Part shown: one piece after another, positions 33,839-42,616 of the stretch
Position numbering within the stretch: the first letter of the stretch is position 1
Layout of the letters: each line of letters begins with the position of its first letter
Source of the DNA: Dorea_A sp016295505
Lineage (GTDB): Bacteria > Bacillota > Clostridia > Lachnospirales > Lachnospiraceae
DNA length: 64,000 bases
Reading direction: 5' to 3'
Assembly (NCBI RefSeq): GCF_039832105.1
Contig: NZ_JBDOHS010000003.1
Location: 216,918 to 280,917 of the forward strand
The notes under the pieces: model-generated
Told to the model about the DNA's origin: nothing
Databases searched by the model: none
Seen by the model: the letters and a program-made list of their open reading frames with translations, nothing else
Translations under genes and position numbers: made by a program

Positions 33839-34888
33839 CTAATCTTCATTCATAAGCATCAGTTTTCCCTGTACAAGCCCTGGTGTTTTGAACATCTGGA
33901 ATGCTTCCTGTGCCTGACTCATAGGCATCTTCCTGAAAATAAATGCAGGGTCAAATTTCAGCTGACCGGTTGCAAAATAATGTGCTGTCAGATCCCATTC
34001 TTTTCCTGGGAAAGGCGCACTGTAGGACATCCAGGAACCCGTCAGTTTGAATTCCTTGCGGTTCATATTTTCCCACATCTTTGGTGTAAATGTCAGATCT
34101 ACATGCGGTGTTCCGATAAAGCATACATGGGATTTATTTCCGGCAAGTTCGAACGCCATATGCATTGTCGGAACCTGTCCTGCTGTTTCAAATACAAAGC
34201 CATATCCTTTTCCACCGGTAATCTCCATGGCCTCTTTCATAAAATCTTCTTTGGTTGTATTGATAACTGCATCCGCTCCCATTCTGGTTGCAAGTGCCAG
34301 TCTTTCGTCACTGATGTCAAATACCACTACTTTTTTAGAACCAAAAATCTTCGCCCACTGTGTTGTAAAGATACCGATTGTTCCACATCCAAGAACTGCC
34401 ACATATTCGCCGCCCTTATAGTCATTCTGCAACAATCCGTGAAGCGCTACTGTAGATGGCTCGAACATAGCTCCCTGTTCATAAGAGATAGATGGATCAA
34501 ATGGAACAGCATTTTGCTCCGGAATTACCACATAGTCTGCGTTACTTCCCTGTTGTCTTGAACCGATAAAGCTGTAATGTTTACATAAAGAGAAATTTCC
34601 GTTTTGGCAGTCATCACATTTCATGCACGGAACTAACGGTGCACCAGATACACGATCTCCAACTTTAACTTTTGTAACACCTTCTCCAACTTCTACAACA
34701 TCGCCTGAAAATTCATGTCCAAGAACAATTGGATAAAAATGTACTCCATTATGTAATACTCTTGGAATGTCAGATCCACAGATTCCTGATGCTTTTACTT
34801 TGATCTTTACCATCCCTGCGCTCACTTGCGGTTCTTCATAATCCAGATACTGAACATCTTCGTTTGCGCAAACAACTGCTGCTTTCAT
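33839..34888 (-). CDS. Zinc medium-chain dehydrogenase (galactitol-1-phosphate 5-dehydrogenase-like)
   Basis: 349 aa. Catalytic zinc site CGSD (near residue 37) and LGHEFSGDVVEVGEG; four-cysteine structural zinc loop in VPCMKCDDCQNGNFSLC; Rossmann motif VAVLGCGTIGIFTTQWAKIF. The overall pattern, including the C-terminal FTPKMWENMNRKEFKLTGSW, is that of GatD-type galactitol-1-phosphate or polyol dehydrogenases: NAD-dependent oxidation of a polyol (phosphate) to a ketose. Being next to an FGGY kinase, it may act on the free polyol first. Substrate inferred from context. Confidence 0.85.
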   Translation of the reverse strand: MKAAVVCANEDVQYLDYEEPQVSAGMVKIKVKASGICGSDIPRVLHNGVHFYPIVLGHEFSGDVVEVGEGVTKVKVGDRVSGAPLVPCMKCDDCQNGNFSLCKHYSFIGSRQQGSNADYVVIPEQNAVPFDPSISYEQGAMFEPSTVALHGLLQNDYKGGEYVAVLGCGTIGIFTTQWAKIFGSKKVVVFDISDERLALATRMGADAVINTTKEDFMKEAMEITGGKGYGFVFETAGQVPTMHMAFELAGNKSHVCFIGTPHVDLTFTPKMWENMNRKEFKLTGSWMSYSAPFPGKEWDLTAHYFATGQLKFDPAFIFRKMPMSQAQEAFQMFKTPGLVQGKLMLMNED

Positions 34889-34899
34889 TGTGTTTCCTC

Positions 34900-36408
34900 C
34901 TATTTCTTCATGGTTCCTTTTAGATTCTTATATAATTCCAGATAGGTCTGATAATTTTTTTCATATACTTCTGCATTATCCATATTTGGTTCATGTGAAC
35001 GCTTATTTTCTACGGTAAGCGCTACCGCTTCTTCAAAATCCTGATACATTCCGACTCCGACGCCTGCAAGGATCACGGCACCAAGTGTTGTCGCTGTGTC
35101 AGACGACGGAACTACGATCGGCTTTCCTGTGACATCAGACTTGATCTGCGTCCACAAAAGTGAATTTGCAGAACCTCCCATGGCACGAAGCTCAATGACA
35201 TCTGCACCGGCTTCTTTCGCAACTTCCAGGTTATGTTTCAGCGAATACGCCACACCTTCCATTGCTGCTCTGACAAAATGTGCTTTTGTTTTACTGAAGT
35301 CAAGTCCATAAAATACACCTTTCGCATCCGGATCCCAGATTGGTGACCGTTCCCCGGACATATACGGGAGGAAAATAACCCCATCACTTCCCGGTGCAAC
35401 CTGCTCTGCCGCTTCGTTGAACAACTGCAGCGAACTCTTTCCAAGGCGCTCTCCCTCAACTCTTTCAAAATCACCAAATTCTCTTTCCAGCCAGCGCATT
35501 ACACCGCCACCGCCTGTGGTTCCTCCCTGCAGTAACCAGCAGTTCGGTACTACATGATAACCAAGGATCAGTCTCGCATCTGCTTTATAGGTATCGGTAC
35601 AGATACTCATACCGCCTGCTTGTCCCCCTTGTTCCTGGGTTTCTCCATTATGAATGACTCCTGTTCCCAGTGTACCGCATGCAGCATCAAGTCCTCCGGC
35701 TACAACAGGTGTCCCTATCGCCAATCCACTTTCCTTGGCGGCTTTTTCCGTAACTGTTCCTACCACATCATGGCATGCGTGAATATCCGGAAGGATTTCC
35801 ATCGGAATTCCAAGTGCTTCACACATGCCGGCGTCCCATGTCCCGGTATGCATATCGAAACAATGCAGTCCATATCCCTGCGACACATCCTGCGTCATAT
35901 TCCCCGTCAGCTTATACGCAATGTAACTATTTGACTGTAAAATCTTATATATTTTTTCATATACTTCCGGCATATTACGCTGATACCAGATGATTTTTGC
36001 CGTCGTATAAGATGGCTGCAGTGAATTTCCCGACAGCTTAAATATGGTATCCGCTCCAACCTTTTCATTCAATTCATCACAGATATCTTTTGCTCTTGTG
36101 TCCATCCATATCGGTGTGTTGGTAAGGACATTTCCCTCTTTATCCACTGCGATCGCCGACCAGCTTTGCCCGTCGATCCCGACTCCGGCAATTTCTTCTG
36201 GTTGGATCTGTCCTTTATCCATTGCTTCCTGAATTGCTCCACACACGGCAGTCCACCATTCTTCCGGATTTTGTTCTGCCCAGCCCGGCTGTGGATAATA
36301 CACCTCATAACCGCCATTTGATGTGGATAACACATTTCCATTTTTATCAAATATTGCAACTTTACATGCACTTGTTCCAATATCAATTCCTAATAAATAT
36401 TTTCCCAT
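34900..36408 (-). CDS. FGGY-family ketose kinase (xylulokinase-like)
   Basis: 502 aa. N-terminal ATP-binding LGIDIGTSACKVAIFDKNGN, substrate region PGWAEQNPEEWW and VGIDGQSWS, central VAGGLDAACGTLGTGV, and C-terminal LRAMGGSANSLLWTQIKSDV. This is the XylB subgroup, which phosphorylates D-xylulose and, in relatives, tagatose, fructose or other ketoses, and polyols. Because the operon also has a PfkB kinase and a class II bisphosphate aldolase, phosphorylation of a ketohexose at C1 is a serious alternative to xylulose. It starts 1 nt before the upstream LacI gene ends and so is transcriptionally linked. Confidence 0.87.
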   Translation of the reverse strand: MGKYLLGIDIGTSACKVAIFDKNGNVLSTSNGGYEVYYPQPGWAEQNPEEWWTAVCGAIQEAMDKGQIQPEEIAGVGIDGQSWSAIAVDKEGNVLTNTPIWMDTRAKDICDELNEKVGADTIFKLSGNSLQPSYTTAKIIWYQRNMPEVYEKIYKILQSNSYIAYKLTGNMTQDVSQGYGLHCFDMHTGTWDAGMCEALGIPMEILPDIHACHDVVGTVTEKAAKESGLAIGTPVVAGGLDAACGTLGTGVIHNGETQEQGGQAGGMSICTDTYKADARLILGYHVVPNCWLLQGGTTGGGGVMRWLEREFGDFERVEGERLGKSSLQLFNEAAEQVAPGSDGVIFLPYMSGERSPIWDPDAKGVFYGLDFSKTKAHFVRAAMEGVAYSLKHNLEVAKEAGADVIELRAMGGSANSLLWTQIKSDVTGKPIVVPSSDTATTLGAVILAGVGVGMYQDFEEAVALTVENKRSHEPNMDNAEVYEKNYQTYLELYKNLKGTMKK

Positions 36409-36409
36409 G

Positions 36410-37414
36410 TTATCTCCTATTTACAGATTTTCCCTCTACAAATCCCGTTTCCAGCTTCACAACCGCTCTGTCTTCCATGTCAGAATACGCTTCCAATCGT
36501 TCAAGCATTAACTTTGCCGCTTCCTTTGCGATCTCCTTCACCGGCTGTGTCACAATATCAAGTTTTGGCACACAGGCCTTCGCAAACTCCACATTATCAA
36601 ATCCAATTACTGACAGTTGTTCCGGTATATTCATCCCCAGCTCGTTTGCTTCTATCACAACGCCCATGGTCAATTCATAATTTGCCACAAAAACTGCCGA
36701 CATATCCGGGTTCTTTTCAGCCAGTATCTGTAGGCTTTTCATTCCGGCTTTGATCGTATATTCATTGCATGCAATCAACTCTTCTTCCACCGGCAGCCCC
36801 GCTTCCCGGAGTGCTTCCATATATCCTGCCAAACGTTCTTTCGCAGTATAGATTTCTTTTGGTCCGGTTATGATGCCGATTTTTTTATGTCCGGCGCCAA
36901 TCAGCTTCTCCACTGCCTGTCTTGCACCTGATCGATTTTCAACCAGTACACAATCACAATGAATATCCGACAAACTTCGGTCAAGCAGCACTACAGGGAT
37001 ATGATTTCGAATCAGTTTTTCAAAATGCTTTCCCGTATTGCCCGACGGCATTACGATCACACCATCTACCCTTCTTTTCTTCAGAAACTCTACCGCTTCA
37101 ATTTCTCTGCTCACATCGGTACGACAATCACAGATCATAGTCGCATATCCGTAGCCTCTCAGAATATCTTCCACCTCTGTAATGATCTCTGCACAGAATA
37201 TATTATTCAATTCCGGAATGATGATTCCTATAAGCTTCGTCCGGTTCGTTTTCAATCCTCGTGCAACTTCATTCACTTCATAATGCAATTCTTTGATTGC
37301 TTCTTCTATCTTGATGCGATTCTGTTCTCTTACATTCCCGCCATTCAGATAAGAAGATATCGTCGCGAGCCCTAATCCGGTCTTTTTTGCAATATCTTTT
37401 ATCGTTGCTGCCAC
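36410..37414 (-). CDS. LacI-family repressor of the sugar/polyol operon
   Basis: 334 aa. HTH: TIKDIAKKTGLGLATISSYL (residues 4-23). Effector domain with LIGIIIPELNNIFCAEIITE and KKIGIITGPKEIYTAKERLA. It resembles the first LacI gene (30116-31117) in the HTH and in the conserved VNEVARGL hinge, so the two are paralogues. It is the second gene of its operon, after the class II aldolase, and probably binds the CCGAAACGTTTCGG operator upstream of that gene. Confidence 0.9.
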   Translation of the reverse strand: MAATIKDIAKKTGLGLATISSYLNGGNVREQNRIKIEEAIKELHYEVNEVARGLKTNRTKLIGIIIPELNNIFCAEIITEVEDILRGYGYATMICDCRTDVSREIEAVEFLKKRRVDGVIVMPSGNTGKHFEKLIRNHIPVVLLDRSLSDIHCDCVLVENRSGARQAVEKLIGAGHKKIGIITGPKEIYTAKERLAGYMEALREAGLPVEEELIACNEYTIKAGMKSLQILAEKNPDMSAVFVANYELTMGVVIEANELGMNIPEQLSVIGFDNVEFAKACVPKLDIVTQPVKEIAKEAAKLMLERLEAYSDMEDRAVVKLETGFVEGKSVNRR

Positions 37415-37437
37415 GATCGTTCCCTGCTCTCTGCTTT

Positions 37438-38289
37438 TTATTCTGCCTTGTTATCGCATCCACACATAAGCATACGGCTCTTTACAATCTCTTTTACTGC
37501 TTCCATTCCGACAACACCAAATTTCTTCGGATCATAAGTCTCCGGCTTTTCTGCCAGTAATTTCTTCACAGCATCTGTGTATGCCACACGAAGTTCTGTA
37601 GCGAAGTTTACTTTACACATACCGCGTGCAACACATTCTCTTACATCTTCCTCTGAAAGACCGGACGCTCCGTGCAATACGAGTGGTGTATCAACCAATG
37701 CTTTGATATCGGATACTCTTTCTTTATCCAGTACCGGAGTTCCTGCATAGAATCCGTGAGCGGTACCAATTGCGATTGCAAGAGAAGTTACTCCTGTTCT
37801 TTCTACGAATTCTTTTGCTTCCTGTGGATCTGTATTCGTATCCGCATCTGCTTCCAGATCATCTTCTTTTCCGCCAACTTTACCGAGTTCTGCTTCTACC
37901 GGAATTCCTTTTGTCTTTGCAACTTCAACAACTTTCTTTGTTACTGCGATGTTATCTTCAAAAGTTTCATGTGAACCATCAATCATGACAGAAGTATATC
38001 CAGCTTCCATTGCCGCAATTGCAAGTTCATAGCTGTTGCCGTGATCCAAATGAAGGCAAACCGGAACTGTTGCTTTCTCAGCTTCTGCAGCAACGATAGC
38101 TGCATATGTCTCCAGAGTACCATATTTTACTGTAGATGGTGTTGTCTGAAGCATTACCGGTGCACGAAGCTCTTCTGCAGCTGCAATGACTGCTTTCACC
38201 ATTTCCATATTTTCTACGTTAAACGCACCTACAGCATATCCTCCTTCTCTGGCTTTTAATAACATTTCTTCTGATGTAACTAATGGCAT
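37438..38289 (-). CDS. Class II fructose/tagatose-bisphosphate aldolase
   Basis: 283 aa from the ATG at 38289 with GGGAGGG upstream. Zinc-dependent retro-aldol cleavage of a ketose 1,6-bisphosphate to DHAP and glyceraldehyde 3-phosphate. Motifs: VPVCLHLDHGNSYELAIAAM with the active-site aspartate and zinc histidine, SVMIDGSHETFEDNIAVTK, LAIAIGTAHGFY and PLVLHGASGLSEEDVRECVA. The length and sequence fit the GatY/KbaY/FbaA group; fructose versus tagatose specificity cannot be read from the motifs. First gene of the operon, behind a promoter with an overlapping LacI operator. Confidence 0.9.
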   Translation of the reverse strand: MPLVTSEEMLLKAREGGYAVGAFNVENMEMVKAVIAAAEELRAPVMLQTTPSTVKYGTLETYAAIVAAEAEKATVPVCLHLDHGNSYELAIAAMEAGYTSVMIDGSHETFEDNIAVTKKVVEVAKTKGIPVEAELGKVGGKEDDLEADADTNTDPQEAKEFVERTGVTSLAIAIGTAHGFYAGTPVLDKERVSDIKALVDTPLVLHGASGLSEEDVRECVARGMCKVNFATELRVAYTDAVKKLLAEKPETYDPKKFGVVGMEAVKEIVKSRMLMCGCDNKAE

Positions 38290-38316
38290 ATGAAACCCTC
38301 CCAATAATATTAATTT

Positions 38317-38340
38317 TAAAACCGAAACGTTTCGGTTTTA
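38317..38340. promoter_or_regulatory. LacI operator, 24-bp perfect palindrome
   Basis: Perfectly symmetrical site with core CCGAAACGTTTCGG and matching AAAA/TTTT flanks. It begins about 4 nt downstream of the predicted transcription start of the class II aldolase operon, an ideal roadblock position for the LacI protein encoded two genes downstream. Confidence 0.85.
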
Positions 38341-38350
38341 TTCTATATAA

Positions 38351-38379
38351 ATCATATTACAGTTCCTTTTATTTGTCAA
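38351..38379 (-). promoter_or_regulatory. Promoter of the sugar/polyol operon
   Basis: On the minus strand TTGACA (38379-38374), a 17-nt spacer and TATGAT (38356-38351), directly followed by the palindromic LacI site. Confidence 0.82.
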
Positions 38380-38385
38380 TAATAA

Positions 38386-38412
38386 AAGGAGAATTCTTAA
38401 GAATCCTCCTTA
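38386..38412 (-). terminator. Terminator of the microcompartment operon
   Basis: On the minus strand GGAGGATTC, a TTAA loop and GAATTCTCC (one G-T pair) are followed by TTTTATT, just after the propanol dehydrogenase gene. Confidence 0.8.
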
Positions 38413-38418
38413 CTTTAC

Positions 38419-39564
38419 TTACCATAACGCCCTATAGATTGACACGATGTCTGCCTTTGTCGCCTGTCTTGGATTTGTTGCTGTACAGCCATCCATTAAA
38501 GCTGCATCTGCCATTTCATCAATCTTAGACATATACTCTTCTTCCGTAATCGTACCCATTTGTGAAATCGAAAGTGGAATATCCATTTCTTTTAACATAA
38601 ATTGTACCCAGTTTACCAAAGAACGAACGGTCATGATCTTATTATAACTGCTTAATCCCAGAATCTGGGCGATTGTAGAATATTTTTTTACAGCTGGCAG
38701 ATATTCTTTCCGGCTTTTACTATGTTTGTTAATATCACTGTTAAATTCAATAATGTGAGGCAATAACATCGCATTGGCACGTCCATGTGGAATATGGAAC
38801 ATAGCTCCCAGCTGATGTGCCATACCATGATTTAATCCCAAAGATGTTGAGTTAAATGCCAATCCGGCCAGGCAGGACGCCACATGCATTTTCTGTCTTG
38901 CATGCATATCATGGCCATCCAGATATGCTCTCAGCAGAAATACACCACAGATTTCAATTGCTTTTTCAGCCAGAGCTGTGGCAAATTCATTGCGTTCTGT
39001 ACTGACACAAGACTCAATGGCGTGTGTCAATACATCCATCCCTGTATCTGCTGTAACTGCCGGCGGTACACTCTTTACCAGTTCTGCATCAAGAATCGTT
39101 TCTTCCGGTGTCAGTGACTTGGAAACCAGAGGATATTTTCTTTCTGCCTGTCTGTCAGATACAACAGCAAAAGAGGTAACCTCCGATCCTGTACCACTTG
39201 TGGTCGGAATTGCAACCAGCCCAATTTCTCCATAATCATCCACTTTTTTTGCAAATTCGCGAATGGATTTGGATGAATCAATTGCGGAACCACCACCGAC
39301 TGCTACAATCGCTTCCGGTTTGTATTCCAATAATACTCTGACGCCTTCACTGATCTTCTCGATTGGCGGATCCGGAACAACGTCCTTAAAAATATCGTAA
39401 TCGATCCCGCCTTCTTTTAATGGCGTTGTGATCAATTCAATCATGCGGCTCTGCACTACATAGGGATCCGTAATGATCAGAACCTTTTTATAAGGCAATT
39501 CCTTTAATCGGTCTAATGCCTGTTCACCAAAGAATATTTTTGTCTTAATCTCAAAACTCTTCAT
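38419..39564 (-). CDS. pduQ: Iron-containing 1-propanol dehydrogenase (PduQ-like)
   Basis: 381 aa, Fe-dependent alcohol dehydrogenase family. Reduces propanal to 1-propanol and so regenerates NAD for the aldehyde dehydrogenase inside the compartment; reduction of lactaldehyde to 1,2-propanediol is another possible use. NAD-binding GGGSAIDSSKSIREFA, PTTSGTGSEVTSFAVV, and metal-binding LAFNSTSLGLNHGMAHQLG and IPHGRANAMLLPH. No terminal encapsulation extension is seen. Last gene of the locus. Confidence 0.88.
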   Translation of the reverse strand: MKSFEIKTKIFFGEQALDRLKELPYKKVLIITDPYVVQSRMIELITTPLKEGGIDYDIFKDVVPDPPIEKISEGVRVLLEYKPEAIVAVGGGSAIDSSKSIREFAKKVDDYGEIGLVAIPTTSGTGSEVTSFAVVSDRQAERKYPLVSKSLTPEETILDAELVKSVPPAVTADTGMDVLTHAIESCVSTERNEFATALAEKAIEICGVFLLRAYLDGHDMHARQKMHVASCLAGLAFNSTSLGLNHGMAHQLGAMFHIPHGRANAMLLPHIIEFNSDINKHSKSRKEYLPAVKKYSTIAQILGLSSYNKIMTVRSLVNWVQFMLKEMDIPLSISQMGTITEEEYMSKIDEMADAALMDGCTATNPRQATKADIVSIYRALW

Positions 39565-39574
39565 GCCTTACCTC

Positions 39575-40339
39575 TTATTCCGGGAATACACATTCTATAC
39601 CTAATTCCTCGAACCTCTTAAGCCATTCATCATCTGGCTTCTTATCGGTTACGATTGCTGAGAGATCTTTTAAATCGCCTATTTTTGCAAATGCAATTTT
39701 TCCAAATTTGGAACTGTCTACTGCAAGAATTTTTTTCTTAGCCATATGCAGCATGGATGCTTTATTCGTGGCATGCTGTTCATCACTATCCATGAATCCG
39801 GAATCGATATCAAACCCTTTGGCAGAAATGATCGCCTTATCTACATAGTATAAACGGATCGTACTATCTGTCACGGGACCGACCAGCGCAAGTGATCCTC
39901 CTGTTGCGACACCACCCGTTGAAATCACCCGGATTCCAGGTGCTTCGAGCAGTTCCAGTGCGATTTCCAGTGAGTTGGTGATCACCGTCAAATCTTTTCT
40001 GTTTTTTATTGTTTTTGCAATCGCGACGGCGGTCGAACTTGCATCCAACATAATATTTTCACCGTCACGAATCATTTCATTGACAATATTTGCAATTTTC
40101 TGTTTGCCTAAAACATTTCTGTTCTTTCTTACATTGAACGGCAAGTCCATGTTCGAGTTCTCATTGAGAACCGCTCCACCATAACTTTTGATTGCATATC
40201 CGTCATTTTCCAGTTTGTCCAGATCTCTTCTGATTGTTTCTTCTGACACATCATACAGGATACTGAGTTCACTAACAACAACACGTCTTTCTACTTGTAA
40301 CTTTTCTAATATCGCATTACGTCTCTCTATTGCAAGCAT
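39575..40339 (-). CDS. DeoR-family regulator of the microcompartment locus
   Basis: 254 aa. N-terminal HTH (VVVSELSILYDVSEETIRRD, residues ~19-38) and the C-terminal DeoR sensor domain with NIMLDASSTAVAIAKTIKN, VISTGGVATGGSLALVGP and KKILAVDSSKFGKIAFAKIG. DeoR proteins respond to phosphorylated sugars. It is embedded in the operon, 21 nt after the PduT gene. Repeated TGTTTTT boxes with 10-11-nt phasing around both main promoters are its most likely binding sites. Fuculose 1-phosphate or DHAP would be sensible effectors; this is inference. Confidence 0.88.
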   Translation of the reverse strand: MLAIERRNAILEKLQVERRVVVSELSILYDVSEETIRRDLDKLENDGYAIKSYGGAVLNENSNMDLPFNVRKNRNVLGKQKIANIVNEMIRDGENIMLDASSTAVAIAKTIKNRKDLTVITNSLEIALELLEAPGIRVISTGGVATGGSLALVGPVTDSTIRLYYVDKAIISAKGFDIDSGFMDSDEQHATNKASMLHMAKKKILAVDSSKFGKIAFAKIGDLKDLSAIVTDKKPDDEWLKRFEELGIECVFPE

Positions 40340-40360
40340 ACTCTCTCCTCCAAATCCCTG

Positions 40361-40909
40361 CTACAAAATCGCCTGGCGAATCTGTTTATCCGGATGTGCG
40401 ATTACGGAAGAATCCAGGTACATACCTTCCTTTGCAACTGTCATTTTTGCACGCTGGATTGCTGCTTCAACAGCTGCCACTTCTCCTGTTAAGAACATAT
40501 ATGATTTTCCGCACATACCTCTTGCAAGTCTTAATTCAATCAAATCTACGATTGCAGTCTTTGCCGCTTCGTCTGCTGCTACGATCATGGATGCTGCATC
40601 ATAAGTTTCTAAAATACCAAGTGCTGATACCTCTCCAATTTCTGTAGCACCGTAAATAGCAGGGAAAATCGATTCGTGTGGATTTCCTAACACGAAACTG
40701 CTGATTAACTGTTCCCCATGCATTACTTTCGCATTTTTGATCGCTGCATCAACAGCACTCAAATCCCCGGTAATAATAACAATATATTTACCAGGACAAA
40801 CTGTCTGTGCTTCGATAATGCTAACATCAGAAGTCTTCACAAGAGAATCTGCTGCTACAACTCCTGCTGAAACAGTTTTGTATTCTACCATTCCAATTGC
40901 CTTACTCAT
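40361..40909 (-). CDS. pduT: Trimeric tandem-BMC shell protein with Fe-S pore (PduT-like)
   Basis: 182 aa from the ATG at 40909, with two BMC domains (residues ~4-80 and ~94-172). Cys38 in the first domain (AQTVCPGKY) is at the same number as the pore cysteine of Salmonella PduT that binds a central 4Fe-4S cluster in the trimer. PduT is thought to pass electrons across the shell to PduS, whose gene is immediately upstream here. The second domain repeats the pattern ASMIVAADEAAKTAIVDLIE. Ends in TAG. Confidence 0.9.
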   Translation of the reverse strand: MSKAIGMVEYKTVSAGVVAADSLVKTSDVSIIEAQTVCPGKYIVIITGDLSAVDAAIKNAKVMHGEQLISSFVLGNPHESIFPAIYGATEIGEVSALGILETYDAASMIVAADEAAKTAIVDLIELRLARGMCGKSYMFLTGEVAAVEAAIQRAKMTVAKEGMYLDSSVIAHPDKQIRQAIL

Positions 40910-40925
40910 TTGGTGCACATCCTTC

Positions 40926-42251
40926 CTACTTCTCTATTACAACATACTTTTCGCTTACTTCTGTTACTGTACCACTGATTGACGCATGAATTGCTACACT
41001 CAAGCCATTCCCCGGCTGCGCGATCATCTGGCCTGCTTCCACTTTATCACCTACATTTACGATTGGTGATGCAGGTGCTCCGATATGCTGGCTCAGAAGA
41101 ATTCTGACTTTCTTCATATCAGCTACTTCATCGTTTAACGGTGCTTCACTGTTGTATTTTGTCAAGTCAAGCCTTGCCATCAGTCGTTCCATAGGAACTT
41201 TTCTGTATTCTCTCTCTTCTCCAACCGGTTTTGGTACTACACCCTGAGGTGGTTTGATACCATGCGCTCTTAAACCTGCTTTGTACTCAGCCATCAGTGA
41301 TCTTGGAGACAACCCCTGCATACAAGAATACATTTCACATAATCCACAGGAAGAACAGAACATCGTGTTAATAAATGCATCCGTATCCTGGATATCTTTG
41401 CATGTTGCCGCACGCATAAATTTGTGTGGTTCGATCGGATGTCCCAGACGATTTCTCGGACATAAATCTGTACACATTGTACACTGGCAACAGGATGCAG
41501 CTGCACGCTTCAGGTCAATTGACGCTTTGCTTCTCTTCTTCTTAATGATCAGGTGATCTTCCGGAAGCACAAGCACTGCATTTGTTGTCTTTGTAACAGG
41601 CTGTGATGCTGTACCAATGTACCCCATCATAGGTCCTCCGATAAAATATACCGGATCCTTGATTTTAACGCCGCCTGCAAGTTTTACAACCTCTTCAATC
41701 GTACATCCAAGCGGTACTCTTACTGTTACAGGATTGTTTACTTCTGCTACTACCGATACCAGTTTATCAACAACCGGCGTATTCTTTTTTATTGCACGAT
41801 ATACGTTATAAACGGTTTCAACATTAAATACCGCAACACCACTTTGTATTGGAATCCCGCCCGGATTCACTACTTTTCCGGTCACCTCATAGATGAGGAC
41901 TACTTCGTCACCGGCCGGATAGACTTCATCCAGCAGACCAAGTCTTACACCTTCATAATCACCGATTACGCTGGTCAACGCTTCGATTGCAGCTTTATAG
42001 GCTTTTTTGATACCGATCACGATATCTTTTGAACCCATTGCCTGTCCCATCATATAAAAAGTTTCAACGATCTCACGAGCATGTTTTTCCAATAATTGTC
42101 TATGTAATCTCAGTAGTGGTTCACATTCTGCACAGTTCAAAATGATTGTTTCCGCATTTTCATTCAACTTTGCATATGTTGGAAATCCCGCACCACCTGC
42201 TCCAACGATTCCATTTTGTTGCAATATGTTGCTCAATTCTTTCATTTCCAT
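40926..42251 (-). CDS. pduS: RnfC-like Fe-S flavoprotein (PduS, cobalamin-reductase family)
   Basis: 441 aa. N-terminal RnfC-type flavin/NADH region (NGIVGAGGAGFPTYAKLN, residues ~14-31), a SLBB-like middle, two 4Fe-4S motifs (CCQCTMCTDLCP near 255 and CSSCGLCEMYSC near 300), and a C-terminal barrel-sandwich segment. In B12-type compartments PduS reduces cobalamin. Here the diol dehydratase is a glycyl radical enzyme that needs no B12, so PduS more likely recycles NADH or feeds electrons via PduT to or from the cytosol. Ends in TAG. Confidence 0.92.
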   Translation of the reverse strand: MEMKELSNILQQNGIVGAGGAGFPTYAKLNENAETIILNCAECEPLLRLHRQLLEKHAREIVETFYMMGQAMGSKDIVIGIKKAYKAAIEALTSVIGDYEGVRLGLLDEVYPAGDEVVLIYEVTGKVVNPGGIPIQSGVAVFNVETVYNVYRAIKKNTPVVDKLVSVVAEVNNPVTVRVPLGCTIEEVVKLAGGVKIKDPVYFIGGPMMGYIGTASQPVTKTTNAVLVLPEDHLIIKKKRSKASIDLKRAAASCCQCTMCTDLCPRNRLGHPIEPHKFMRAATCKDIQDTDAFINTMFCSSCGLCEMYSCMQGLSPRSLMAEYKAGLRAHGIKPPQGVVPKPVGEEREYRKVPMERLMARLDLTKYNSEAPLNDEVADMKKVRILLSQHIGAPASPIVNVGDKVEAGQMIAQPGNGLSVAIHASISGTVTEVSEKYVVIEK

Positions 42252-42260
42252 AAGTTTTCA

Positions 42261-42539
42261 CTACTCCAGTCTTGTTCCATCATCAATAATTCCAACAATG
42301 GCTGCATCTATAGGTGCATCCTTCATATTGCATCCTACACGAGCAGCACTACCTTGTGCTACAAGAACGTACTCACCGATTCCTGCGCCAATATTGTCAA
42401 CCGCAATCAATTGTTGTTCTTTTGCTCTCATTTTGTCTACAACCTCAACGATCATAAACTTATTTCCTACTAACTTATCATTCTTTCTTGTGGCAACGAT
42501 ACTTCCCACTACTTTCCCTGCGAGCATAACTACCTCCAA
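42261..42539 (-). CDS. pduN: Pentameric vertex shell protein (EutN/CcmL family)
   Basis: 92 aa, the normal length for BMC-P proteins that cap the shell's vertices. Motifs: AGKVVGSIVATRKNDKLVGN at the start, AVDNIGAGIGEYVLVAQGSA in the middle, and VGIIDD near the end. The only BMC-P gene in the window. GGAGG precedes the ATG. The 77 nt between it and PduL carry no recognisable element. Confidence 0.93.
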   Translation of the reverse strand: MEVVMLAGKVVGSIVATRKNDKLVGNKFMIVEVVDKMRAKEQQLIAVDNIGAGIGEYVLVAQGSAARVGCNMKDAPIDAAIVGIIDDGTRLE

Positions 42540-42616
42540 CTAGTTTTATCCAAAGCCAGCCGTGAAAACACAATCGCATTCCCACAGCTGACTCTGAATT
42601 CATACGGTTAATCTTA

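Noticed and set aside
40188..40604. 138-aa open frame on the plus strand opposite the PduT gene and others like it along the microcompartment locus
   Set aside because: They are antisense to strongly supported genes, have low-complexity Ala/Ser/Thr composition reflecting reverse codons, and lack ribosome binding sites.
42540..42616. Gap between pduN and pduL examined for a riboswitch or promoter
   Set aside because: No stable hairpin or convincing -35/-10 pair found; it appears to be plain spacer within the operon.
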